Assembly (NCBI GenBank): GCA_028869095.1 | Contig: JAGWTE010000003.1 | Location: forward strand, 1 to 36,740 | DNA: 36,740 bases | Direction of reading: 5' to 3' | Source of the DNA: Burkholderiales bacterium | GTDB lineage: Bacteria; Pseudomonadota; Gammaproteobacteria; Burkholderiales; Burkholderiaceae_C | In this document: piece by piece, positions 14,627-22,236 of the stretch | Layout: every line of letters begins with the position of its first letter | Position numbering within the stretch: position 1 is the stretch's first letter | Made by a program: the position numbers and the translations under genes | The notes under the pieces: model-generated | What the model was told of the DNA's origin: nothing | Database searches by the model: none | Seen by the model: the letters and a program-made list of their open reading frames with translations, nothing else

Positions 14627-16561
14627 ATGTCTTTCTTTCGTTTTGCCTGGCTGGTGTTGGCGCTGTGCGTGCCCGTCCTGGCGGGGGCTGCGCCTGACGC
14701 GCGCGTGATCGTCAAGCTGCGGGCTGACTCCAGTTTGTTATCTGATTCAGGGCATGCCACAGCGCAGTCCGTGAGTGTTTCTGGCACCCCAACTGAAGGC
14801 TCAGCCCGCATGCAGCGGTTGGGCGTAAAGATGGGGGTGCCCTTGGTTGACGGACGACAACTGGGTCCCCGTTTGCATGTGGCTCAGGCGGTGGGCATGA
14901 GCTCTGCCGCGCTGGCCGCGCAATTGGCCCGTCAGCCCGATGTGGAATATGCGGTGGTCGATCAATTGCGCCGCCGCAGCGCCATTCCCAATGACCCCTT
15001 GTTTGGCAGCTCAACCACCTTGGCTGTGGGCCAGTGGTATCTCAATGACCCAGCAGCTGATCCCACGACACCGGCTTCCATCAATGCCGTGGGGGCCTGG
15101 GATCTGACCTTTGGGTCCAGTTCGGTCACGGTGGCCGTGCTCGATACGGGTGCTCGCCTGGATCACAACGATTTCGTCGGCAAGTTTCTCAACGGCTACA
15201 ACATGATCGAGAACCCGGTGCGGGCGGGCAATGGCGTGGGACGTTCATCCGACCCGTCCGATCTGGGCGATTATTTGACACAGGCGGAGATCTCTGCCGA
15301 TTCGTCCAGCTATCCGCCAGGTCAATGTACAGAGGACTTGACCAGTTCCTGGCATGGCATGGAAGTGGCCGGGGTGGTGGGGGCCGCGACGAACAACGCC
15401 ATTGGCATGGCCAGTGTCGGGGGCAACACCACGGTCTTGCCGGTGCGGGTGCTGGGCAAATGCGGTGGATATGACTCGGACATCATTGCTGGCATGCGGT
15501 GGGCTGCCGGTTTGACGGTCTCAGGTATTTCGACGCTACCGACTCAAGCAGCGCGCGTGATCAATCTGAGCCTAGGGTCAGCAGGCGCTTGCTCCTCAGC
15601 CTATCAAGATGCGATCACGGAAGTGGTGGCTCATGGTGTGGTCGTCGTGGCGTCAGCGGGCAACGAGGCGAAAGCAGTCGATGCGCCGGGCAATTGCAAC
15701 GGAGTGATTGCTGTTGGGGCTTTGCGCCACGTGGGCACCAAAGCGGGCTATTCCGCCACAGGGCCTGAGATCACGATCAGCGCGCCCGGTGGCAATTGCG
15801 TCAACGAGACAGGGCCTTGTATCTATCCCATTTTGTCGGCGTCCAATTCGGGGACTCAGAAGCCGGTGGCGGACTCGGCTGGTGGCTCTAAATACGCAGG
15901 TGGTGCAGGCACCAGCTTTTCTGCCCCCATGGTCAGCGGTACCGTGGCTTTGATGCTGGCGGTGCGCCCAACTTTGACGCCGGATGCGATCCGGCGTATT
16001 TTGATGCGCTCGGCGCGGCCGTTTCCGACCTCAGGTGTGAGCACCGCCACCGCGGCCTGTCAGGCACCGGGTAGCGTCGCCCAAGGCGAGTGCTATTGCA
16101 CGACCTCGACCTGTGGGGCCGGGATGCTGGACGCCTCAGCGGCGGTAGCGCAAGCGGTCTCCGATGGTGTGGCGAGCGTGGCGGTGACACCGGCGCAGCC
16201 CACCGCCGCCGACACCATCGCGCTCAGTGGGGCGGCTTCTTTGCCCAGTGCGTTTGGCACCACCATCACCAACTACCACTGGGATCTGATCGATGGCGGT
16301 GGCATCGTGTCGTCCTTGGATGGCGACGTGAATTCGGTCTCCGTGACAGCCCATGCCAGCGGGGCGGGGCAGTTTCAAGTGCGGTTGACCGTCACGGACG
16401 ATGTCCATGTTACGGCGTCAACGACACAGGTTGTGCTTGTGGCGGCGGCGCCGTCCTCTGGGGGCGGTGGCGGCGGCGGTGCGCTGGACGGCGCAGCCTT
16501 GTTCATGGGGCTGATCTGGCTGGGCTGGCTTGGGCACAGTCGTGCAGCGCGGCCGCAGTGA
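14627..16561 (+). CDS. Secreted subtilisin-like (S8) serine protease with GlyGly-CTERM-like tail
   Basis: The protein has 644 residues. A signal peptide (1-21) is followed by a propeptide of about 100 residues with an inhibitor-like pattern. The S8 domain carries Asp173 (VLDTG), His243 (SWHGMEVAG), oxyanion Asn346 (SAGNEA) and Ser430 (GTSFSAPM). Several Cys residues suggest disulfides. A PKD-like beta domain (about 515-605) comes next. The C-terminus has a Gly7 run (612-618), a hydrophobic helix (about 621-636) and a basic end (SRAARPQ). This three-part tail resembles GlyGly-CTERM sorting signals cut by rhombosortase, but no rhombosortase gene lies in the window. AGAGG is four bases before the ATG, and the gene is followed by a strong terminator. 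Confidence 0.92.
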   Translation: MSFFRFAWLVLALCVPVLAGAAPDARVIVKLRADSSLLSDSGHATAQSVSVSGTPTEGSARMQRLGVKMGVPLVDGRQLGPRLHVAQAVGMSSAALAAQLARQPDVEYAVVDQLRRRSAIPNDPLFGSSTTLAVGQWYLNDPAADPTTPASINAVGAWDLTFGSSSVTVAVLDTGARLDHNDFVGKFLNGYNMIENPVRAGNGVGRSSDPSDLGDYLTQAEISADSSSYPPGQCTEDLTSSWHGMEVAGVVGAATNNAIGMASVGGNTTVLPVRVLGKCGGYDSDIIAGMRWAAGLTVSGISTLPTQAARVINLSLGSAGACSSAYQDAITEVVAHGVVVVASAGNEAKAVDAPGNCNGVIAVGALRHVGTKAGYSATGPEITISAPGGNCVNETGPCIYPILSASNSGTQKPVADSAGGSKYAGGAGTSFSAPMVSGTVALMLAVRPTLTPDAIRRILMRSARPFPTSGVSTATAACQAPGSVAQGECYCTTSTCGAGMLDASAAVAQAVSDGVASVAVTPAQPTAADTIALSGAASLPSAFGTTITNYHWDLIDGGGIVSSLDGDVNSVSVTAHASGAGQFQVRLTVTDDVHVTASTTQVVLVAAAPSSGGGGGGGALDGAALFMGLIWLGWLGHSRAARPQ

Positions 16562-16620
16562 ACAGGGGCGGACGCCCTTGCGAATGACCTCGATTTGATC
16601 TGACGCAGATGTCGTGAGGA

Positions 16621-16646
16621 AAGCCAGGAAGTGTCCTGGCTTTTTT
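16621..16646 (+). terminator. Intrinsic terminator after the protease gene
   Basis: AAGCCAGGA (16621-16629) pairs perfectly with TCCTGGCTT (16634-16642) around an AGTG loop, and four more T residues follow. It separates the protease gene from the Fur-box operon downstream. Confidence 0.9.
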
Positions 16647-16659
16647 CAAATCTTTGCTT

Positions 16660-16678
16660 GATAATGCGAACCATTGTC
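16660..16678. promoter_or_regulatory. Fur box upstream of the peroxidase/flavoprotein operon
   Basis: GATAATGCGAACCATTGTC matches the classic 19-base Fur consensus at 15 of 19 positions by my own comparison. ATTTGCATTAG immediately after extends the hexamer-like pattern often seen in betaproteobacterial Fur sites. The site ends 20 bases before the ATG of the di-heme peroxidase gene, where Fur would block transcription or translation start when iron is plentiful. Confidence 0.72.
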
Positions 16679-16698
16679 ATTTGCATTAGATTTGTGCC

Positions 16699-17958
16699 AT
16701 GTTGGGTTCTGTCCGTTTGCCTCTGTCCATCGCCTGGTTGGCGTCTGTTCTGGTCTTGCAAGGATGTGGCGGCGGAGGGGGTTCGACCTCGACTGCGGTT
16801 GCCGGGGCGCCCGCCCAAGCACAGTCTTTGTCGGATGTGGCGGCACTGGGCAAGCTGATCTTCACGGACAAGAGCTTGTCAGCGTCCGGCGTGCAGTCTT
16901 GCGCCAGTTGCCATGACGCCAACCGCGCCCATGCCGCCCCTAACAATCTGTCGGTCCAATTGGGGGGCGTGACGGGGACGGATCAACACGGCACACGCGT
17001 GTCGCCATCCATGCGCTACCTGCGCTACAACACCGACTTCCATTTCGACTCAGAGGGCACGCCCACAGGGGGCTTCTTCTGGGATGGCCGGGCCAGCTCG
17101 CTGGCGGATCAGGCCAAGGGCCCCTTTGTGAACCCGCGCGAAATGGCCAACGCCTCGCATGCGGATGTTGTGTTCAAGCTGTCCCAAGCCAGCTATGCCA
17201 ATGAGTTCAAGCGTGTGTTCGGTGCGGGCATTTTTGCGGACACGGAGGGCACGTACGATCGCATTGCTTTGGCCTTGCAAGCCTTCCAGAAAGAGGATGC
17301 GCAGTTTGCACCCTTCACCAGCAAGTACGACGCCTTCTTGCGCGGGCAGACCAAACTGAGCGATCAGGAGTTGCGTGGTCTGGCGCTGTTCAACAGCCCG
17401 TCCAAAGGCAATTGCTCGGCCTGCCACCCCAGCGCGAAGGGCGCCGATGGCAGCTTCCCCTTGTTCACAGACTTTTCGTACGACGGCTTGGGCGTGCCTC
17501 GTAACTGGACGATCAGCGACAACGTCACCGACCTCAACTTCTTTGATCTCGGTTTGTGCAACAGCAGCAACCCGGTTGTCAAGGCGTTGAACGATGCACC
17601 TCGCCAGGCTGTGTGCGGCAAGTTCAAGGTGCCATCGCTGCGCAATGTGGCCTTGCGTGGCGCTTTCTTCCACAACGGCGTCTTCCATGACTTGACGACC
17701 GTGGTGACCTTTTACGCGCAGCGCGAAACCAACCCTGAGAAGTGGTATCTCGATGCCAGCGGGCTGGTTGACCGCGATGGCAGCGGCAACATCAACAAGT
17801 ACAACGACTTGCCGCCTGAATATCGAAATGCGGACCACGTGAACACAACCGAGGTTCCCTACAACCGCCAGCAGGGTGACGCACCTGCTTTGACCGACGC
17901 CGAGATCCAGGACCTGGTGGTCTTTCTGGGCACGCTCAGCGACGGCTGGACACAGTGA
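16699..17958 (+). CDS. Lipoprotein di-heme cytochrome c peroxidase family protein (CCP/MauG/MbnH-like)
   Basis: The protein has 419 residues. A lipoprotein signal ends in VLQGC with acylated Cys23 and a glycine-rich spacer, so it should be tethered to a membrane in the periplasm. Two c-type heme sites are present, CASCH (68-72) and CSACH (239-243). FFWDGRASSLADQAKGPF and NPREM (about 126-149) are typical of the di-heme peroxidase superfamily. Members reduce hydrogen peroxide or, in MauG and MbnH, oxidise tryptophan on a partner protein. No MbnP-like or methylamine dehydrogenase gene is nearby. It is the first gene after the Fur box, and the porin gene follows 33 bases later. Peroxidase and protein-modifying roles cannot be separated from the sequence. 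Confidence 0.9.
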   Translation: MLGSVRLPLSIAWLASVLVLQGCGGGGGSTSTAVAGAPAQAQSLSDVAALGKLIFTDKSLSASGVQSCASCHDANRAHAAPNNLSVQLGGVTGTDQHGTRVSPSMRYLRYNTDFHFDSEGTPTGGFFWDGRASSLADQAKGPFVNPREMANASHADVVFKLSQASYANEFKRVFGAGIFADTEGTYDRIALALQAFQKEDAQFAPFTSKYDAFLRGQTKLSDQELRGLALFNSPSKGNCSACHPSAKGADGSFPLFTDFSYDGLGVPRNWTISDNVTDLNFFDLGLCNSSNPVVKALNDAPRQAVCGKFKVPSLRNVALRGAFFHNGVFHDLTTVVTFYAQRETNPEKWYLDASGLVDRDGSGNINKYNDLPPEYRNADHVNTTEVPYNRQQGDAPALTDAEIQDLVVFLGTLSDGWTQ

Positions 17959-17991
17959 TTCTTTGATTTCTTTATTTTGGATACCCTCATC

Positions 17992-19269
17992 ATGAAACAC
18001 ACGATCGCTTTGAGTTGCGTGGCCGCTGGCTGCGTCCTGATGTCTGCTCCCGTGGATGCCCAAGTGGCCGCGAAGTCGTCTGCGCCCACCTCTAACAAAG
18101 AGGCTGAACTGTCGTCTCGATTGGACCAGTTGAGCAGCGAGCTGGCTGCGGTCAAGGCACAACTGGCAGCGCAAAAGCCTGTGGCGAACGTGGCGCCTGC
18201 ATCTGAAGCCCCGGCCACAGAGTCCGCCACCGTGCTGACCAGCTATGGCGAAATGGGCGCTCGCTTTTACAACAAGGACACGGGCCGCAACAGCGCGGAC
18301 CTGACCCGCTTTGTGCTGGGCTTTCAACATCGCTTTGACAGCCAGACCAAGTTGGTGACCGAGCTGGAAGTCGAGCATGCCGTGTCCTCATCCAGCGGTA
18401 AAGGCGAAGTGGCGGTAGAACAGGCCTACATCGAGCGTCAGCTCAATGCCAACTGGGCTGCGCGCGCGGGCCTGTTTGTGATGCCCATGGGTTTGCTCAA
18501 CGAGAACCACGAGCCCACGGCCTATTACGGCGTGCAGCGCAACTTTGTCGAAACCGCCATCATCCCCAGCACCTGGCGTGAAGGTGGTGTGCAGTTCGTG
18601 GGCGACCTGGATCAGGGGCTGACGCTGCAGGCGGGCTTGAGCACCGGCTTTGATCTCAACAAATGGGATCCCAAAGACGCCGAAACGGTCGGATCCCCTC
18701 TGGGTGCTGTGCACCAGGAACTGTCGCAAGCCAAGTCGCATGACTGGGGCGGTTTTGCTGCCTTGAACTGGCGCGGTGTGCCAGGCTTGCAATTGGGCGG
18801 GGCCTTGTTCACAGGCCAAGGCAGCCAAGGCCAGACGGGCGTGTCCAAGATGGGTGTGACGCTGTGGGATCTGCATGCACGCTACACCCCTGGTGCCTGG
18901 GACTTGTCGGCGTTGTTTGCCCAGGGGCGCATTTCACACACGGCAGACTTCAACCAGACCCTGGTCGGCAACCCCTACCTGGTGCCTTCACGTTTCAGTG
19001 GTTGGTATACGCAAGCGGCCTACAAGCTGTGGTCGCGTGGTGACCTGGCTTTGTCGCCCTTTGTGCGTTGGGAGCAGTTCAACACCCGTGAAGCTTTTGC
19101 CGACATCGGTGCTGGTTTGACGCCTGAAGCGGCCAAGGCCGAACGCGTGATCACCGTCGGAGCCAACCTGGCGGTGGGCTCGGGCGTGGTGTTCAAGGCA
19201 GACATCCAGCGTTTCAAGAAAAACAGCGACGACAATCGCCTGAACCTGGGCTTGGGCTGGAGTTTCTGA
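17992..19269 (+). CDS. Outer-membrane porin with N-terminal coiled coil (OprO/OprP-like)
   Basis: The protein has 425 residues. A signal peptide (about 1-24) ends near PVDAQ. A heptad-rich coiled coil follows (about 35-62, EAELSSRLDQLSSELAAVKAQL), a Pro/Ala linker comes next, and then a beta-barrel pattern of alternating residues with aromatic girdles ending in LGLGWSF, a C-terminal Phe. This layout resembles phosphate-selective porins of the OprO/OprP type, which form trimers helped by the coil. There is nothing here to show phosphate specificity; iron regulation and operon position suggest another anion, chelate or redox substrate. The ATG at 17992 starts a clear signal peptide; five upstream in-frame codons are unlikely. 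Its stop overlaps the next start (TGATG). Confidence 0.85.
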   Translation: MKHTIALSCVAAGCVLMSAPVDAQVAAKSSAPTSNKEAELSSRLDQLSSELAAVKAQLAAQKPVANVAPASEAPATESATVLTSYGEMGARFYNKDTGRNSADLTRFVLGFQHRFDSQTKLVTELEVEHAVSSSSGKGEVAVEQAYIERQLNANWAARAGLFVMPMGLLNENHEPTAYYGVQRNFVETAIIPSTWREGGVQFVGDLDQGLTLQAGLSTGFDLNKWDPKDAETVGSPLGAVHQELSQAKSHDWGGFAALNWRGVPGLQLGGALFTGQGSQGQTGVSKMGVTLWDLHARYTPGAWDLSALFAQGRISHTADFNQTLVGNPYLVPSRFSGWYTQAAYKLWSRGDLALSPFVRWEQFNTREAFADIGAGLTPEAAKAERVITVGANLAVGSGVVFKADIQRFKKNSDDNRLNLGLGWSF

Positions 19270-19835
19270 TGCGTGTCGACATTCTCAAATCGACGGTTCT
19301 GGTGCCGCTGGCGGTGGGCGCTGTTGCGCCGACCGCAGCCTTCGCCGTGGACTACATGACGCCGCAACAAGCCCAGCAGGCCTTGTTCCCGTCAGCAGAT
19401 CGGTTTGAGGTGCGAGATGTGCGTCTGGATGCTGCCCAGTTGCAGGCGCTGCAACAACGCTATGGTGTCAGCGGGCGCTCGGTAAACTGGAAGGTGTCCG
19501 TGGCCCTGCAAGCAGGCAAGGTCCTGGGCTATGTGGTCGTGGACAACGTGGTGGGCAAGTTCGAGCTGATCACCTATGCCGTGGGCGTGCAAGCCGATGG
19601 CACGGTCAAGCAGGTCGAGATCCTGTCCTACCGCGAAAGCCACGGCGGCGAAATCCGCTTGCCCGCCTGGCGCCAGCAGTTCGTGGGCAAAGGGGCGCAA
19701 GCCCCCATCAAAACGGGCAATGACATCGCCAACATCAGCGGGGCAACCTTGTCTTGCGGCCATGTGACTGAAGGTATCAAGCGCATCGTGTCGCTCATCG
19801 ACTGGGCACGTGGCGCGGGCTTGCTGAGCAACTGA
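19269..19835 (+). CDS. Exported FMN-binding domain protein (covalent flavoprotein)
   Basis: The protein has 188 residues. A signal peptide (1-26, ending AAFA-VDY) sends it to the periplasm. The FMN-binding domain (about 85-180) carries NDIANISGATLSCGHVTEG, in which SGAT (157-160) is the flavinylation motif and Thr160 the expected FMN attachment site through a phosphoester bond. Similar domains occur in RnfG, NqrC and in extracytoplasmic electron-transfer proteins. Start and stop overlap both neighbours (TGATG and TGATGA), so it is co-translated with the porin and with ApbE, the enzyme that would flavinylate it. It is the likely flavin carrier between the small membrane protein and a periplasmic acceptor. 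Confidence 0.9.
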   Translation: MRVDILKSTVLVPLAVGAVAPTAAFAVDYMTPQQAQQALFPSADRFEVRDVRLDAAQLQALQQRYGVSGRSVNWKVSVALQAGKVLGYVVVDNVVGKFELITYAVGVQADGTVKQVEILSYRESHGGEIRLPAWRQQFVGKGAQAPIKTGNDIANISGATLSCGHVTEGIKRIVSLIDWARGAGLLSN

Positions 19836-20569
19836 TGACGGTGTTGCGGCGGGCCCAACCTTGGTTGGGGACTTTGGTTGAAATCGGTGTGCCCTTGGGG
19901 GGCTTGGAAATGGACTGGGTCAACCAGGCAGTGGCTGATGCCTTTGGCGTGGTGGGTCAGGTTCACCGTTTGATGTCGCGCTTTGATCCTGACAGCGATG
20001 TGTCCCGTTTTCATCGCGCAGCGGTCGGGCAGCCCGTTCGCATCAACCAGCACACCCGCCAGGTTTTGCTCTTGGCTCAGCAATTGCACCAGCAGACGCA
20101 AGGCTTGTTCGACATCGCACAAGGCAGTGGCGCCTGGACGCTCGATGCAGATGGTTATTGGGCCAAGCTGGGGGCTGAGGTGCAGATTGATCTGGGGGGC
20201 ATTGCCAAGGGCTACGCCGTGGATGTGGCCATCGGCGCTTTGGCCGCCCGTGAGGTGCGCACCGCCTGGGTCAATGCGGGCGGAGACATGCGGGTCATGG
20301 GGACGGCTGTGCCGGTTGACTTGCGTGATGAAGTGCAGGGTGGGGTGCAGCGTTGGGCTCAGGTCGAAGACGCCGCCGTGGCCACAAGCTACTTTGGTCC
20401 TGATGCGCGCTCGGCACTGCATGGGCAGGCGCAGGCCTTGCATGTGACGGTGGCGGCGCCCAGCTGCGCGGTGGCCGATGCGCTGACCAAGGTGGTGGCG
20501 CAAATGGGCCTGGATGCATCGCAGCCGTGTTTGCGTTTTTTTGAAGCCCAGGCTTGGGTTCATGCATGA
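19835..20569 (+). CDS. apbE: FAD:protein FMN transferase
   Basis: The protein has 244 residues. ApbE transfers FMN from FAD to a Thr or Ser in target proteins, with Mg2+. Visible motifs are MSRFDPDSDVSRF (47-59), IDLGGIAKGYAVD (118-130), NAGGDMRVMG (147-156) and CAVADALTKV (211-220) with the metal-linked Asp215 and Thr218. The protein is shorter than many ApbE (about 300-350 residues) and starts almost directly in the fold (PWLGTLVEIG), with no signal peptide, although its apparent target is exported. The ATG overlaps the stop of the FMN-binding gene, and no earlier start exists in this frame. The pairing with an SGAT protein makes the function secure. Confidence 0.9.
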   Translation: MTVLRRAQPWLGTLVEIGVPLGGLEMDWVNQAVADAFGVVGQVHRLMSRFDPDSDVSRFHRAAVGQPVRINQHTRQVLLLAQQLHQQTQGLFDIAQGSGAWTLDADGYWAKLGAEVQIDLGGIAKGYAVDVAIGALAAREVRTAWVNAGGDMRVMGTAVPVDLRDEVQGGVQRWAQVEDAAVATSYFGPDARSALHGQAQALHVTVAAPSCAVADALTKVVAQMGLDASQPCLRFFEAQAWVHA

Positions 20570-20576
20570 TTGAGGG

Positions 20577-21017
20577 ATGGCTTTTCATCCTCACAAACGA
20601 CACCCTCTGCGCCCCTGGCTGCGCAGGACCATTCATACGCTGATGTTGGCTTTGCTGCTTTCGGGCGGCTTGTGGATGTGTGTGCACTTTCTGGCTTGGC
20701 CAGCGGTGGCACAGGCCAGCATGGAGGGCTTGCCCAGTCCTTGGGAAGCCACTTTGATGAAGCTGCACGGCGGTGCCATGCTGGGCATGGTGTTCATCGT
20801 CGGGCGCTTGTCAGGCACGCATGTGCTGCTGGGCTGGCGCATCAAGCAACGCGTGTGGGACGGTGTGGCCTTGCTGGCCTTGATCGGCGCTCTGGCTGTG
20901 TCGGGCTATGTGCTGTATTACTGGGTGCCCGATACCTGGCGCGACACGCTGGGTTTGGTGCACGGCCTGACAGGCCTGCTGGCGGCGGTGGGGCTGTGGT
21001 ACCACCGCCGGCATTGA
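20577..21017 (+). CDS. Small four-helix membrane protein with conserved-looking histidines, possible heme b electron carrier
   Basis: The protein has 146 residues with four predicted membrane helices (about 20-42, 60-78, 96-115 and 124-142). Histidines lie in or near the helices: His20, His37 (CVHFL), His64 (KLHGG) and His129 (LVHGLTG), a spacing that would suit axial ligands to b-type heme. The outline recalls small cytochrome b-like proteins such as the DUF4405 group found with FMN-binding proteins, but I cannot assign the family with certainty. It starts seven bases after apbE and ends the operon. I infer that it passes electrons from quinol or another inner-membrane donor to the periplasmic flavoprotein. 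Confidence 0.68.
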   Translation: MAFHPHKRHPLRPWLRRTIHTLMLALLLSGGLWMCVHFLAWPAVAQASMEGLPSPWEATLMKLHGGAMLGMVFIVGRLSGTHVLLGWRIKQRVWDGVALLALIGALAVSGYVLYYWVPDTWRDTLGLVHGLTGLLAAVGLWYHRRH

Positions 21018-21038
21018 TGTCGAATCGTGCAGGCCGAC

Positions 21039-22079
21039 TCAAGGCCAGGGCGTCTGCTGGCTTTGTTCTTGTAACACCTCGATCTGCTGTCTGAGCAGAT
21101 CGGTTTGTTGCTGCCAATAGCTGCCCTGACCAAACCAGGGGAAGGCCGCCGGGAAGGCGGGGTCATGCCAGCGCTTGGCCAGCCAGGCACTGTGGTGGAT
21201 CATGCGCAGGGCGCGCAAGGCCTCAATCAACTTGAGCTCGCGCCAGTCAAAGTCCATGATGGACTCGTAGCCATCCAGCATGGCGTTGAGCTGACTTCGA
21301 CGTTGTTGCGGATCACCGCTGAGCAGCATCCAGAAGTCCTGCACCGCAGGGCCCATGCAGGCATCGTCCAGATCCACAAAGTGCGGACCATCGGGTGTCC
21401 ACAAGATGTTGCCGGTGTGGCAGTCGCCGTGCAGGCGTCGGTAGACCAGGCCGCTGACCCGATCAAAGGCGTCTTGGGCCAGATCCAGCACTTGATCGCA
21501 GGCCACTGACCAGTTGCGCAATTGATCGGGGGGCAGGGCCTCGTGCTCCAGCAACCACTGCCGCGCGCTGCGCCCCGTGTGGGCCACGCTCAAGCTGGTC
21601 CGGTATTGAAAGCTGCGTTGCGAGCCCACGCTGTGCAGGCGGCCCAGGAAGCGCCCGATCCAGGTCAGGACTTCAGGGTCTTCGAGCTCCGGGCTGCGGC
21701 CCCCTTTGCGCGGGCTGACGGCCACCCGGATGTGGTCCTGGCGACCCAAGGTGGGCGGGATGCCCAACAGTTTGGACTCGTCCTGGCAGCTCAGGATCAA
21801 GGGGGCGACAACCGGTACTTCGGCCTGTACCAACTCGTGCGCGAAGGCGTGTTCCTCCAGGATCTGATCGTCCGTCCAGCGGCCCGCGCGATAGAACTTG
21901 GCCACGGCCATGCCACCGTCTTCCAGTCCGACTTGAAAGACCCGGTTCTCGTACGAGTTCAATTGCAGCAGTCGGCCATCGCCCAGCACGCCAAAGTCCT
22001 GCAAGGTGTCGAGCACCTTGTCGGGGGTCAGGTCGGCAAAGGGGGTGTCTGGCTGGATGGGATCGTGCTCGGCGCTCAT
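21039..22079 (-). CDS. srkA: Stress response kinase A, YihE/RdoA type
   Basis: The protein has 346 residues of the aminoglycoside-phosphotransferase-like kinase fold. SrkA in Escherichia coli is a Ser/Thr protein kinase that protects from stress-induced death and acts against the MazF pathway. The ATP-binding part has NSYENRVFQVGLEDG and Lys61 in VAKFYR; the catalytic loop is HGDCHTGNILW (217-227) with Asp219 and Asn224, and the metal-binding Asp236 is in FVDLDD. The ATG at 22079 is preferred over an upstream start at 22103, because the family begins with a short acidic segment. It is convergent with the Fur-box operon 21 bases away. The 157 bases between it and the HDOD gene hold no gene that I can see. 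Confidence 0.9.
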   Translation of the reverse strand: MSAEHDPIQPDTPFADLTPDKVLDTLQDFGVLGDGRLLQLNSYENRVFQVGLEDGGMAVAKFYRAGRWTDDQILEEHAFAHELVQAEVPVVAPLILSCQDESKLLGIPPTLGRQDHIRVAVSPRKGGRSPELEDPEVLTWIGRFLGRLHSVGSQRSFQYRTSLSVAHTGRSARQWLLEHEALPPDQLRNWSVACDQVLDLAQDAFDRVSGLVYRRLHGDCHTGNILWTPDGPHFVDLDDACMGPAVQDFWMLLSGDPQQRRSQLNAMLDGYESIMDFDWRELKLIEALRALRMIHHSAWLAKRWHDPAFPAAFPWFGQGSYWQQQTDLLRQQIEVLQEQSQQTPWP

Positions 22080-22236
22080 GCGGCATCTTAGGCGATCCGC
22101 CATGAACGCGAGTCACAGAGGGGCAAGGGGCCCCGATGATCTGGCTGGATCAGCGCCCGGTCAGCATGGCTACCACGGCATCAGTTGCAGGGTTGATGTG
22201 CACCATGATGCGGGGTGGCGTGTGCGCACGGTGTGC

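Noticed and set aside
16447-16500. A tandem repeat in the protease gene
   Set aside because: The repeated GGC/GGT/GGG codons encode the Gly7 stretch of the C-terminal sorting tail and are explained by it.
17050-18378. A 442-residue open frame antisense to the di-heme peroxidase and porin genes
   Set aside because: It crosses two well-supported genes and their intergenic gap, has no recognisable motif, and shows the composition typical of antisense shadows.
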